The notes below the pieces were generated by a model that made no database searches, was not told the origin of the DNA, and saw only the letters and a list, made by a program, of their open reading frames with translations. This document shows, piece after piece, positions 1-7,658 of a DNA stretch of 64,000 nt; the first letter of the stretch is position 1, and the number at the start of each line of letters is the position of its first letter. This stretch comes from Pseudoalteromonas shioyasakiensis (GTDB taxonomy: Bacteria; Pseudomonadota; Gammaproteobacteria; Enterobacterales; Alteromonadaceae): contig NZ_JAKEVM010000001.1 of the NCBI RefSeq assembly GCF_022398475.1, forward strand, positions 1 through 64,000, written 5' to 3'. The translations under genes and the position numbers were made by a program.

Positions 1-45
1 ACTCAACTCATTGTATATAAATGATAATTTTAATTTATTCGTTAG

Positions 46-62
46 TTGGCACAAGAATTGGA
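46..62 (+). promoter_or_regulatory. Predicted sigma-54 promoter of the psp operon
   Basis: TTGGCAC at 46-52 is followed after five bases by TTGGA at 58-62, which matches the -24/-12 layout of sigma-54 promoters (TGGCAC-N5-TTGC). The -12 element has GG instead of GC. It lies 43 bases before the pspA start. In enterobacteria pspA is transcribed by sigma-54 with the activator PspF, so position and sequence agree. PspF and its upstream binding sites would lie before base 1 and cannot be seen. The sigma-54 gene itself (rpoN) lies at 13388-14884. Confidence 0.75.
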
Positions 63-104
63 ATCTCCTAGCTGTATTAACCCAATAATCAACAGGAGAG
101 TCAC

Positions 105-779
105 ATGGGTGTATTAAATCGCGTAAATGACATTATTCAGGCAAACCTTTCTGCAGCATTAGACAAAGCTGAAGATCCTGAAAAGTTACTTAATCTACTC
201 GTGCAAGAAATGCAGGATGCACTGACCGAATGCCGTGCAACTGCTGCGACATTTTTAACGCAAGAAAAGCAAATGAAGCGTGAAATTGCAGCGAAACAAG
301 CGAAAGTAGCTGACTGGCAAGCGAAAGCAGAAAAAGCGTTGAGTAAAGATCGTGATGATCTTGCCAAAGCAGCATTAGTTGAAAAGCAGCGTTTAACGAC
401 AGAAATCGAAGCGCAACAAGCTGAAATGGATAAAGTGGCAGAGTCACTCGCTAAATTGACAGAAGATTGTCAGCGTTTACAAAACAAGCTTGCAGATGCA
501 AAAGCCAAACAGCTGACTTACATGCAAAAAGAACGCGTTGTTACAGCACGCTTAAAAGTAAAAGAGCAGCTGCATAGCAGTAAAGTTGAAGATGCATTAG
601 CGCGTTTTGACTATTTAGAGCAGCGCGTTGAAAACATTGAGTCGCAAGTTGAAGCGTATGAACTTACACAAAGTGATGCTGCAAATTCAACAGCAGCACA
701 ATTCGCTGCCCTTGAGAAAGATGAAGCAATCGATAAAGAGCTTGCTGACTTGAAAGCAACGATGAAGCAGTCGGCTTAG
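105..779 (+). CDS. pspA: Phage shock protein A (PspA/IM30 family)
   Basis: 224-residue PspA/IM30 protein, the usual family length. It starts MGVLNRVNDIIQANL, the amphipathic N-terminal helix that binds stressed inner membrane, and then is almost entirely charged, heptad-rich coiled coil. Family members form ESCRT-III-like oligomers that stabilise damaged cytoplasmic membrane, and in enterobacteria PspA also inhibits the activator PspF. The start is supported by the AGGAG sequence 8-12 bases upstream. It heads an operon with a PspC-domain protein and a small membrane protein, behind a sigma-54-type promoter. No pspB lies between pspA and the PspC gene. Confidence 0.97.
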   Translation: MGVLNRVNDIIQANLSAALDKAEDPEKLLNLLVQEMQDALTECRATAATFLTQEKQMKREIAAKQAKVADWQAKAEKALSKDRDDLAKAALVEKQRLTTEIEAQQAEMDKVAESLAKLTEDCQRLQNKLADAKAKQLTYMQKERVVTARLKVKEQLHSSKVEDALARFDYLEQRVENIESQVEAYELTQSDAANSTAAQFAALEKDEAIDKELADLKATMKQSA

Positions 780-789
780 GAGGTTAATA

Positions 790-996
790 ATGAATACTTA
801 TCACACATCGACACGTTGGTACCGTGATCTGAGTAATAAAAAGATCTCGGGTGTGTGTAGCGGACTCGCTGCGCGCTTGGGCTTCCCTGTATGGTCAACA
901 CGTTTGGTCATGATCATATTACTTATTCAAATGCCGCTGTTAATAGGCGTGGGTTATTTAGTGGCTCATTGCACTTTACCAGTGAAAGGTTACTAG
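790..996 (+). CDS. pspC: Small PspC-domain protein
   Basis: 68 residues, essentially a PspC domain alone. Residues about 10-30 hold the typical LSNKKISGVCSGLAARLG motif, followed by a hydrophobic segment (about 36-60) that should cross the inner membrane. Enterobacterial PspC is nearly twice as long and has a periplasmic C-terminal part that is absent here. The gene begins 10 bases after the pspA stop behind AGGAGG, so the two are co-transcribed. It probably senses or transmits envelope stress to PspA. The symbol follows the domain; equivalence to full-length PspC is inferred. Confidence 0.85.
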   Translation: MNTYHTSTRWYRDLSNKKISGVCSGLAARLGFPVWSTRLVMIILLIQMPLLIGVGYLVAHCTLPVKGY

Positions 997-1005
997 GAGT
1001 AGGAC

Positions 1006-1332
1006 ATGAAAACGTTAGCTATCATCATTTTGGCAATGTTATTACTATGCACTGATGCGGTTTCATTTGTATCGTTTGACTCATGGCAATTACCTTTATC
1101 AATTGCTGATATGAGTTGGGCTGGGCTTGAGGTCATCGGTGCAATAGTGGCAGTCATTGCCGTCGTTGCAGGTGTTGCGCTATTCACTATTGGGCTGCTA
1201 GGCGCAGGTGTTGTTGCTTTGATTGGTGTTGTGCTTGCGTTTTTATTTGGCTCAGTAATGATTGCATGGCCACTTTTACTCATCGCAGCATTATGCTGGT
1301 TGATTGCCGATAACAAAAAATCGCCAGCTTAA
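1006..1332 (+). CDS. Small membrane protein of the psp operon, unknown function
   Basis: 108 residues with a signal-like hydrophobic N-terminus (residues 1-20), a short polar loop with two Trp, and two or three Ala/Val/Gly-rich transmembrane stretches (about 40-100), ending in a basic tail. No named domain recognised. It starts 9 bases after the PspC gene with a GGAG site, so it is translated with the psp operon. It occupies the place where other bacteria carry further psp membrane genes but does not look like PspB, PspD or PspG. A role in membrane stress is suggested by position only. Confidence 0.8.
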   Translation: MKTLAIIILAMLLLCTDAVSFVSFDSWQLPLSIADMSWAGLEVIGAIVAVIAVVAGVALFTIGLLGAGVVALIGVVLAFLFGSVMIAWPLLLIAALCWLIADNKKSPA

Positions 1333-1412
1333 GGTACTAATAAACTGCCTTAATACATAAAATATGCTAAATTTAGCGGGTAAGTTAATGTCTTAACAAG
1401 GATTAAAACATA

Positions 1413-1919
1413 ATGAAACTGTGGCCCGCACTCTCTTTTCTTACCGCAAGTTTATTCTTTAGTACTTTTTCATCTGCCCATAGTGGCCATGACCATAGCG
1501 ATGTTGCCGAGGTAACTGTAAGCAACGCGCAGGTACGTGAATTTTTACCAGCCAGTAAAGCCAGCGTGGCTTATTTAACTATTACTAACCCAAGTGAGCA
1601 TGCAACGGTATTAACTAAAGCTGAGCTTGATGGTTTAAGACGTGTTGAAATTCATCAGCATACTCATGTTGATGGCATGATGAAAATGGAACAGGTTTTA
1701 TCATTAAAGATTGATGGTCACAGCAGTGTTGAGTTTAAACCGGGTGGTTATCACTTAATGGTGTTTGAACCTGAAGATCAACTAAAAGCAGGGCAAGAAC
1801 GAAAACTCACGCTATATTTTAATGATGGCAATCGAGTTTTTACTCAAGCCAAGGTTGTGTCTTTACAAGAAATGTCTGAGCAGGCATCAAAAAAAAGTAA
1901 AGAGCACTCACATCACTAG
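1413..1919 (+). CDS. PCu(A)C-family periplasmic copper chaperone
   Basis: 168 residues with a signal peptide (about 1-22, ending SSAHS). The PCu(A)C (DUF461) fold follows, with its Cu(I) ligand pattern: His/Met residues around EIHQHTHVDGMMKMEQV and, after a gap, the PGGYHLMVF motif. Both ends are His-rich (HSGHDHSD near the N-terminus, HSHH at the C-terminus), giving extra metal-binding capacity. The family delivers copper to the CuA site of cytochrome c oxidase. The next gene starts 9 bases downstream with AGGAGG, so the two are probably translated together. No Sco gene is adjacent. Confidence 0.9.
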   Translation: MKLWPALSFLTASLFFSTFSSAHSGHDHSDVAEVTVSNAQVREFLPASKASVAYLTITNPSEHATVLTKAELDGLRRVEIHQHTHVDGMMKMEQVLSLKIDGHSSVEFKPGGYHLMVFEPEDQLKAGQERKLTLYFNDGNRVFTQAKVVSLQEMSEQASKKSKEHSHH

Positions 1920-1927
1920 GAGGTATT

Positions 1928-2914
1928 ATGTCTGAGCATAAAGGAAAAATAGCCAGTGCATTACTTATTATACTAATTATTTTTTACGCGATTGCTGTTT
2001 ACTGGAGTAGTGAACCAGCTCGTATGGATGTTGTTAGCAAGGCAAAACAGGAAGCGCAAATGCGCGGTGAAAAGTTTGTCACCGGCTACACAACAACAAC
2101 TACGTTGATCAATGTGGCAAGTACATTATTAAATAAGCCTGGCGGCTACTTATCTAACGATATGATGCCACCAAGTGTAATGATGGATAACATGCCGGCG
2201 TGGGAATATGGCGCGCTTGAGATGACCCGAGATTTAGTGTTGTCGATGCGTAAAGACTTCAGCCGTTCACAGTCTCAATCAACTGAGCACGAAGCTCTTA
2301 AAAAAGCACAGCCGCAATTTAATATAAGCTCGGTAGCATGGGCATGGCCTAGCGCAGAAACTGAATATCAAAAGGGTATTGATTTACTGGTTGTGTATCG
2401 CACTCAAATTGCGGATCAGAACGATCGAGATAGCCAGTTTTATGCCCGGGCCGATAACTTACGTGGCTGGTTAAAAGAAGCTGAAAAGCGCTTAGGTAGT
2501 TTAAGTCAGCGTCTAAGCGCAAGTGTTGGCCAAGATCGTTTGAACACTGATTTAGCTGGCGATACTGCAGCTCATCAAGCAACATACACCCCTTTGCAAA
2601 GCCAAGTAAAAACATCTTGGTGGCAAATTGATGATGTATTTTATGAATCGCGTGGTGCAACGTGGGCATTACTGCACTTTTTACAAGCGGTTGAATATGA
2701 TTTTGCTGATGTCTTAGAAAAGAAAAATGCTCGTGTTAGTCTGCAACAAATTATTCGTGAATTAGAGGCCACGCAAGAAACTGTGTGGAGCCCAATGATC
2801 TTAAATGGCAGTGGTTTTGGTTTTGTTGCTAACCACTCACTGGTCATGGCGAATTATATTTCTCGAGCCAATGCGGCTCTAATTGAACTTAGCGAACTTT
2901 TAGCGCAAGGATAA
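1928..2914 (+). CDS. DUF2333 family inner-membrane-anchored protein
   Basis: 328 residues with one N-terminal transmembrane segment (about 10-27) and a long, probably periplasmic, mostly helical domain. The overall form matches the DUF2333 family of gammaproteobacteria, whose function is not known. The AGGAGG site lies directly before ATG. It is tightly packed between the copper chaperone (9 bases upstream) and the outer-membrane barrel gene (1 base downstream), which suggests one envelope-related transcription unit. No catalytic motif is evident. Confidence 0.85.
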   Translation: MSEHKGKIASALLIILIIFYAIAVYWSSEPARMDVVSKAKQEAQMRGEKFVTGYTTTTTLINVASTLLNKPGGYLSNDMMPPSVMMDNMPAWEYGALEMTRDLVLSMRKDFSRSQSQSTEHEALKKAQPQFNISSVAWAWPSAETEYQKGIDLLVVYRTQIADQNDRDSQFYARADNLRGWLKEAEKRLGSLSQRLSASVGQDRLNTDLAGDTAAHQATYTPLQSQVKTSWWQIDDVFYESRGATWALLHFLQAVEYDFADVLEKKNARVSLQQIIRELEATQETVWSPMILNGSGFGFVANHSLVMANYISRANAALIELSELLAQG

Positions 2915-2915
2915 A

Positions 2916-3686
2916 ATGATGAAAAAGTACTGTTTAGCAGCTGCCCTTTCAATGGCCTGTTTAGCTCCAACAGCGCAAGCTGATACATTATTAGGTTTAT
3001 ACCTAGGTGTTGATGGCTGGCAATCAGATAACAGCGGTAGTTTTGCTCAAGACGGAAATCTACAAAGCTTTAAATTTGATGATGAAACGTTTACGAGCTA
3101 CTACGCAGCACTTGAGCACCCAGTGCCGTTAGTACCAAACATTAAACTAAAATACACTGAACTTGAGTTAAATGGTGATACAACACTTGATGAAACATTT
3201 AGTTTTGGTGGTTCTGATTATGTGGTAGGCACACAAGTAGGCACAGTAAGTGATTTATCACATGTTGACTACATCCTATATTACGAAATCTTTGATAATG
3301 ATTTGGTTTCAATTGATTTAGGTGTAAACGCTAAACAATTTGACGGTGAAATTACGGTAACGGGTACATCGCAAGATGGTGGCCAAAACACGACTGAGCG
3401 CGTTGATTTTTCTGGTTTCGTACCTTTAGTGTATGGTCGTGCTGAAGTTGGTTTGCCGTTAACAGGTTTAAGCGTATTCTTTGAAGGTAGCTTACTGGCT
3501 ATCGACGATAGCAAAATTCAAGACTACCAAGCGGGTGTTGCATACGCTTTACTTGATAACTTAGCAATTGATATGGACATTAAAGCGGGTTACCGCTCAA
3601 TGACTTTAGAGCTTGATGATATTGATGATATCTACACAGATTTAGATGCATCAGGCCCATTTGCGGGTATTCAAATCCACTTCTAA
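2916..3686 (+). CDS. TIGR04219-like outer membrane beta-barrel protein
   Basis: 256 residues. A signal peptide (about 1-22, ending AQA) precedes alternating hydrophobic/polar strands rich in Asp, Gly, Tyr and Phe, and the protein ends in GIQIHF, a terminal aromatic typical of BamA-inserted barrels. Length and pattern fit the TIGR04219 family of outer-membrane proteins. The substrate or role is unknown. It begins one base after the DUF2333 stop and ends the operon, before a hairpin shared with the convergent gene. Confidence 0.85.
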   Translation: MMKKYCLAAALSMACLAPTAQADTLLGLYLGVDGWQSDNSGSFAQDGNLQSFKFDDETFTSYYAALEHPVPLVPNIKLKYTELELNGDTTLDETFSFGGSDYVVGTQVGTVSDLSHVDYILYYEIFDNDLVSIDLGVNAKQFDGEITVTGTSQDGGQNTTERVDFSGFVPLVYGRAEVGLPLTGLSVFFEGSLLAIDDSKIQDYQAGVAYALLDNLAIDMDIKAGYRSMTLELDDIDDIYTDLDASGPFAGIQIHF

Positions 3687-3707
3687 TCGAGTTTTTCGGT
3701 TTATATT

Positions 3708-3742
3708 TAGCTGGCAGCTTTATTTTAAAGTTTGCCAGCTAA
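3708..3742. terminator. Hairpin between convergent genes
   Basis: Perfect 10-bp inverted repeat, TTAGCTGGCA at 3708-3717 and TGCCAGCTAA at 3733-3742, with a 15-base loop. It lies between the outer-membrane barrel gene and the convergent TIGR03899 gene and overlaps the last codons of the latter. No clear U-tract follows on either strand, so the terminator role is inferred from position. Confidence 0.45.
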
Positions 3743-4607
3743 CTTCAAATTCATCTTCTAATGATGTTGAAAGTATCTGCTTATAAGCCTTATTTATTGG
3801 CGATGCGATTAGCTTTCTTAACTCGTCGCCCGTTTGTGTAAATTTATAATAACTGAGTACTAAGTCATTACTTTTTGCTTTTAAAACCAAGCGTTGATTC
3901 ATAAAGCTCAGTACTAGTTCTTGGCCTGCTTTTAAAACCGCTGATTCGATTTCTTTTCGATACAGTAAGTTAATATCCATCAGAGTAAGAATATCAGGAA
4001 AGCTAACAGGGGTTTTCCCTAAATTAAATGACACCTTGTTACCTTTTCTAAGTAAATCAAACAGCGAAGGCTTCTTGTAAAAGCCGAGTAAAATTAAGTG
4101 GCTGTTATCTTTTTCATTGAAGCCACACAGTGATGTACAGCGCTGAAGGGCATCTGCTTCGCGCTGAGTCATGTGTTTAAGTGTTTGTAAGCTTTTAATC
4201 GAAAAGGTGCCCGGTGACACGGTTTCACCTGCGAGTATTTTTGCCCATAGCTTTTGCATTGAAGAATTAGCTGTGTCTTCACATAAACTAATAAAGCGCT
4301 CTATCCAATCAAAATCTGGCTGTTGTTGGCCTGTGACATCGGGGCAAAACGCCATAGCCATCGCCATAATAGTTTCGATATTTTCTTGGCGTTTAATGAA
4401 TTGAATTTCTTGGCGAGTTTGAGCGCGCTCTAAAAGGCTTGCTTGCGCTTTAATTTGATAAGCTAACTGCTGTTGACCTTGTGCTGAATAGCTGTCATCA
4501 CCAGCATGGTTGATCCTAGCCGATGATGCCTTATGAATAGGGTAGCCAAGCTGGTTTTCTATGATATTAGCAAGATTAACTCTCGCCTGAGCTGCTTTCA
4601 CTGTCAT
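3720..4607 (-). CDS. TIGR03899 family protein (DUF2806-like)
   Basis: 295 residues, cytoplasmic, no signal peptide or membrane segment. The central part (about 115-150) has the signature MQKLWAKILAGET followed by SIKSLQTLK, seen in DUF2806/TIGR03899 proteins. The function is unknown. The start at 4607 has AAGGA about 12 bases upstream and lies inside the 3' end of the SRPBCC gene (32-base overlap), so the two are translationally coupled. Confidence 0.82.
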   Translation of the reverse strand: MTVKAAQARVNLANIIENQLGYPIHKASSARINHAGDDSYSAQGQQQLAYQIKAQASLLERAQTRQEIQFIKRQENIETIMAMAMAFCPDVTGQQQPDFDWIERFISLCEDTANSSMQKLWAKILAGETVSPGTFSIKSLQTLKHMTQREADALQRCTSLCGFNEKDNSHLILLGFYKKPSLFDLLRKGNKVSFNLGKTPVSFPDILTLMDINLLYRKEIESAVLKAGQELVLSFMNQRLVLKAKSNDLVLSYYKFTQTGDELRKLIASPINKAYKQILSTSLEDEFEVSWQTLK

Positions 4608-5094
4608 CGGTCACACTGTCCTTGCCTGTTGTTGCTAACTGCGCATGAGTTTTGATGTTATTGAGCGCTAGTTTTACTGTGTTATTGAGAATATACTGGC
4701 TTAGTAAAGCAAGGTAGCCACCAATAATAGGGGTGTTGACCTCACCTTTTAATGAACACTCAATGTTAACGTTATCGCCTTCAGGTAAATAGCGAATTGT
4801 GCCTTGGGCAATGTGTTCTTTATTAAATAAGATATTAAATGAAAGCTGGCTGTTGTCGAGTTGGGTGATGGTCATTTCACCTTCGCCAAAGCGACTTTGC
4901 CAAAATTGATGTGCACCTACACCTTGGCTAGGTTCTGCAATGGTAAATTTAATACTCGGGTCGACAGCCTGCCATGGTTGCCATTTAGGCCATTGATTAA
5001 AGTCGCCTATAAGGCTTGCAATCTCAGCACTACTCGCATTCACTTTAATTGATTTGTGAACAGTATATTGCGGTGAAAGCATGAGCCCAATCAC
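4576..5094 (-). CDS. SRPBCC (START-like) family protein, membrane-anchored
   Basis: A START/polyketide-cyclase-type fold begins near YTVHKSIKVNASSAEI and includes FNQWPKWQPW, typical of SRPBCC proteins that bind hydrophobic ligands. The given start (GTG at 5094, ATG at 5082) falls inside a hydrophobic stretch. The same frame stays open to 5160 and would add about 19 residues completing an N-terminal transmembrane helix, but it has no ATG, GTG or TTG near a ribosome-binding site. An AUU at 5149-5151 sits behind GAGGTG and may be the true start (see findings). The tail is Ser/Asp-rich. The ligand is unknown. Confidence 0.85.
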   Translation of the reverse strand: MIGLMLSPQYTVHKSIKVNASSAEIASLIGDFNQWPKWQPWQAVDPSIKFTIAEPSQGVGAHQFWQSRFGEGEMTITQLDNSQLSFNILFNKEHIAQGTIRYLPEGDNVNIECSLKGEVNTPIIGGYLALLSQYILNNTVKLALNNIKTHAQLATTGKDSVTDDSESSSGES

Positions 5095-5218
5095 AAGTGA
5101 GATCAGAATGCTGATAAAAATCGCTTTTAGGGTAAAAATGAGTATTTTAATAATCTCACCTCAGGCAATTGTTTTATAACTTTCATAACATTATACGTAA
5201 CATAGACTATAATCTGTT

Positions 5219-5267
5219 TGATACTATATAAGCTATCACTAATGTATCATAGTTAAATAAGTGATAG
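5219..5267. repeat. Interlocked inverted repeats upstream of the c-di-GMP gene
   Basis: Two overlapping dyads: TGATAC (5219-5224) with GTATCA (5244-5249), and CTATCACT (5233-5240) with AGTGATAG (5260-5267). They lie just downstream of a possible -10 element TATAAT at 5208-5213 and about 75 bases before the start of the REC-GGDEF-EAL gene. They could be an operator or alternative RNA hairpins; no regulator is identified. Confidence 0.35.
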
Positions 5268-5341
5268 AATTTTGAGCATCGCTGTAAAATGGAGTGGCGC
5301 CATAGTTACAGTATTACGGGGATCACTCTAAGGAATTATTA

Positions 5342-7537
5342 ATGGCATCAGAGAGTAACGACTTTTTGTTTAGTGACCAAGATGACGAACAGTTAGTGGA
5401 TGAAACTGTCTCTGATTTTTGGGACGTATTAATTGTCGATGATGATCCAGAAATACATTCAGTTACTAAGCTTGCCCTCTCAGGCGTAGAGTTTTGGGAT
5501 AAAGGGCTGCGATTCCATCATGCCTACTCAGGTGCAGAAGCGCTCGAATTACTTAAAAATGACCATACGATTTCGGTAATACTCCTTGATGTGGTTATGG
5601 AGTCAGATGATGCTGGCTTGCAAGTTGTAAAGCAGGTTAGAGAGTGCCTCAATAATCACAATGTGCGCATTATTTTACGCACCGGACAACCAGGCTATGC
5701 ACCTGAAGAAAAAGTGATCCGCGAATACGATATTAACGACTACAAAACAAAAACAGAACTAACACGTAGTAAACTTATCACTGCCCTTGTAACGGCTATT
5801 CGATCTTATGAGCAAGTATGTCAGCTCGAATTTCAAAGCCGCGCGTTAAATAATATTTTGTATGCATCTAAGGCTATTCTTGGTTTTACTGATATCAAAG
5901 CCTTTTCAATGGCAGTGATTAAGCAGCTCTCAATTATTTTAGATTGCGAACCGCAAGGTTTACTTTGTGGTTCTATCGAAGATGATAACCAGGTTTATGT
6001 TTTAGGTGGTTGTGCTGAATATAATGAGTTTATTGGCCAGGGTATTGAGCAGCTTGATGATGGCCGTATTATCATGCAAGTTAATAACTGCCTAGCCCAA
6101 GGTGAGCATCAGCACACCGATGTAGACAGTACGTATTTATTAAAAAGCAAAAACCGCCAAGCAGCTATTTACTTAGAAACCGAGCACACACCAAGTCCTT
6201 CACAACTACAATTTGCAGAGATATTTTTAACCAATGTCAGTGTTGGTCTTGATAATGTTAGGTTGTTCAACCGTTTACGTGATGCAGCTTATAAAGATGT
6301 TTTAACTGGCTTATCGAATCGTAATGATTTCATGAATAAAGTGGAGCGTTACTACCAGCCGGGTAAAAGTGACTATGTCTTTTTATTAATTGATGTTGCG
6401 CAATTCTCAGATATTAATAATGGCTTAGGCCAAGAGATTGGTAACTTATTACTAAATGCCATTGTTGATAGGCTACATCAAGAATACCCAAATGCAAAGC
6501 TGCTATCGCGCATTGGTGCAGATGTGTTTGGCTTACTGTTACCCGTTGGTGAATGTGATGTTGAGCTACTACGCGAGCATTTAAGTTTGCCGTTTAATGC
6601 CGGTGAACACATTTTACCAATCAACTTTAATATTGGCCTATGTTATCAAGGTGATTTCTTACAAGCAGGGATCGAGACCTTAAAGCTGGGCTACATTGCG
6701 CTTAACCAAGCTAAAAAACAATCTTCTGAAATGGTGGTGACGTATACCCCAGACATGGAAGAGAAAATGGCTTGGCGTTTAGGGATCATCAGACAGCTTC
6801 GTCAAGATTTTGAGCAGCGTAAATTAGAGGTTTGGTTTCAGCCACAACTTGATTTAAATACACTTGAAATCATTGGCTGTGAAGCGCTACTGCGTTGGCC
6901 GTCAGGTAATGGCCAGTATATTTCGCCGGCGATTTTCGTTCCAATGGCTGAAGATGCTGGTTTAATTGTTGATATAGGGCAATGGGTGCTAGAGCAAGCA
7001 TGTATGCAGCAAAAGCGCCTCGAAGCAATGGGCTTTGCAATTAGCATTGCTGTGAATGTTTCAGTGCCGCAGTTTAAAGTTAAAGGCTATGCGCAGCAGG
7101 TTAAAGACACTTTAATTAAGTACGATGTAAAGCCGCAATTTATTGAACTCGAAGTGACCGAAAGCGTGGTAATGGATGAGCTAGCTAATGTGATCACCAC
7201 ATTAAAAGAGCTTAAAGAGTTTGGTATCGAGATTGCGATTGACGACTTTGGTACAGGGTTCTCATCGTTAAGTTACTTGCAAAAACTTCCGCTAGACAGA
7301 CTTAAAATAGATCGCGCCTTTATTAAAGATTTACCAGGTCAAGATTGTCAGGCGATTGCTGCGTTAATTATTTCTCTTGGTGCAAGGTTAGGCTTAAAAA
7401 CCATAGCTGAAGGGGTCGAGACACAAGCGCAAGCAGATTATTTAGCCCAGCTTGGCTGTGATGAAGTGCAAGGCTTCATGTATGCTAAGCCTATGCCAGA
7501 AAAAGAGTTAATTACCTACCTGCAAGCTAAACAATAG
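5342..7537 (+). CDS. Response regulator with DUF3369, degenerate GGDEF and EAL domains
   Basis: 731 residues. REC domain (about 28-145) with acidic D33-D35, phospho-acceptor D83 and K135; DUF3369 sensor-like domain (about 155-320); GGDEF domain (about 325-485) whose signature reads RIGADVF instead of GGDEF, so diguanylate cyclase activity is probably lost; EAL domain (about 495-725) with intact CEALLRW, VTES, DDFGTGFSSL and AEGVE motifs. The expected activity is c-di-GMP phosphodiesterase controlled by phosphorylation. No histidine kinase is adjacent, so the partner is elsewhere. AAGGA precedes ATG. It is monocistronic with its own terminator. Confidence 0.93.
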   Translation: MASESNDFLFSDQDDEQLVDETVSDFWDVLIVDDDPEIHSVTKLALSGVEFWDKGLRFHHAYSGAEALELLKNDHTISVILLDVVMESDDAGLQVVKQVRECLNNHNVRIILRTGQPGYAPEEKVIREYDINDYKTKTELTRSKLITALVTAIRSYEQVCQLEFQSRALNNILYASKAILGFTDIKAFSMAVIKQLSIILDCEPQGLLCGSIEDDNQVYVLGGCAEYNEFIGQGIEQLDDGRIIMQVNNCLAQGEHQHTDVDSTYLLKSKNRQAAIYLETEHTPSPSQLQFAEIFLTNVSVGLDNVRLFNRLRDAAYKDVLTGLSNRNDFMNKVERYYQPGKSDYVFLLIDVAQFSDINNGLGQEIGNLLLNAIVDRLHQEYPNAKLLSRIGADVFGLLLPVGECDVELLREHLSLPFNAGEHILPINFNIGLCYQGDFLQAGIETLKLGYIALNQAKKQSSEMVVTYTPDMEEKMAWRLGIIRQLRQDFEQRKLEVWFQPQLDLNTLEIIGCEALLRWPSGNGQYISPAIFVPMAEDAGLIVDIGQWVLEQACMQQKRLEAMGFAISIAVNVSVPQFKVKGYAQQVKDTLIKYDVKPQFIELEVTESVVMDELANVITTLKELKEFGIEIAIDDFGTGFSSLSYLQKLPLDRLKIDRAFIKDLPGQDCQAIAALIISLGARLGLKTIAEGVETQAQADYLAQLGCDEVQGFMYAKPMPEKELITYLQAKQ

Positions 7538-7569
7538 AAAGTTTCAACAAAAGCATATTAATTAAACAG

Positions 7570-7597
7570 CGCCCTCCCATGTGAAGGGCGTTTTGTT
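7570..7597 (+). terminator. Rho-independent terminator
   Basis: CGCCCT (7570-7575) pairs with AGGGCG (7585-7590), followed by a T-rich run. It lies 32 bases after the stop of the REC-GGDEF-EAL gene. Confidence 0.8.
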
Positions 7598-7623
7598 TTC
7601 TATAATAATCTATAAGACTGAGG

Positions 7624-7629
7624 TATAAT
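7624..7629 (+). promoter_or_regulatory. Possible -10 element of ygiQ
   Basis: A consensus TATAAT lies 30 bases before the ygiQ start, just after the upstream terminator. No good -35 element is seen at the correct distance, so only the -10 is proposed. Confidence 0.4.
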
Positions 7630-7658
7630 TCGCCCCTTTTGTTAGCAGAGTACACTTT

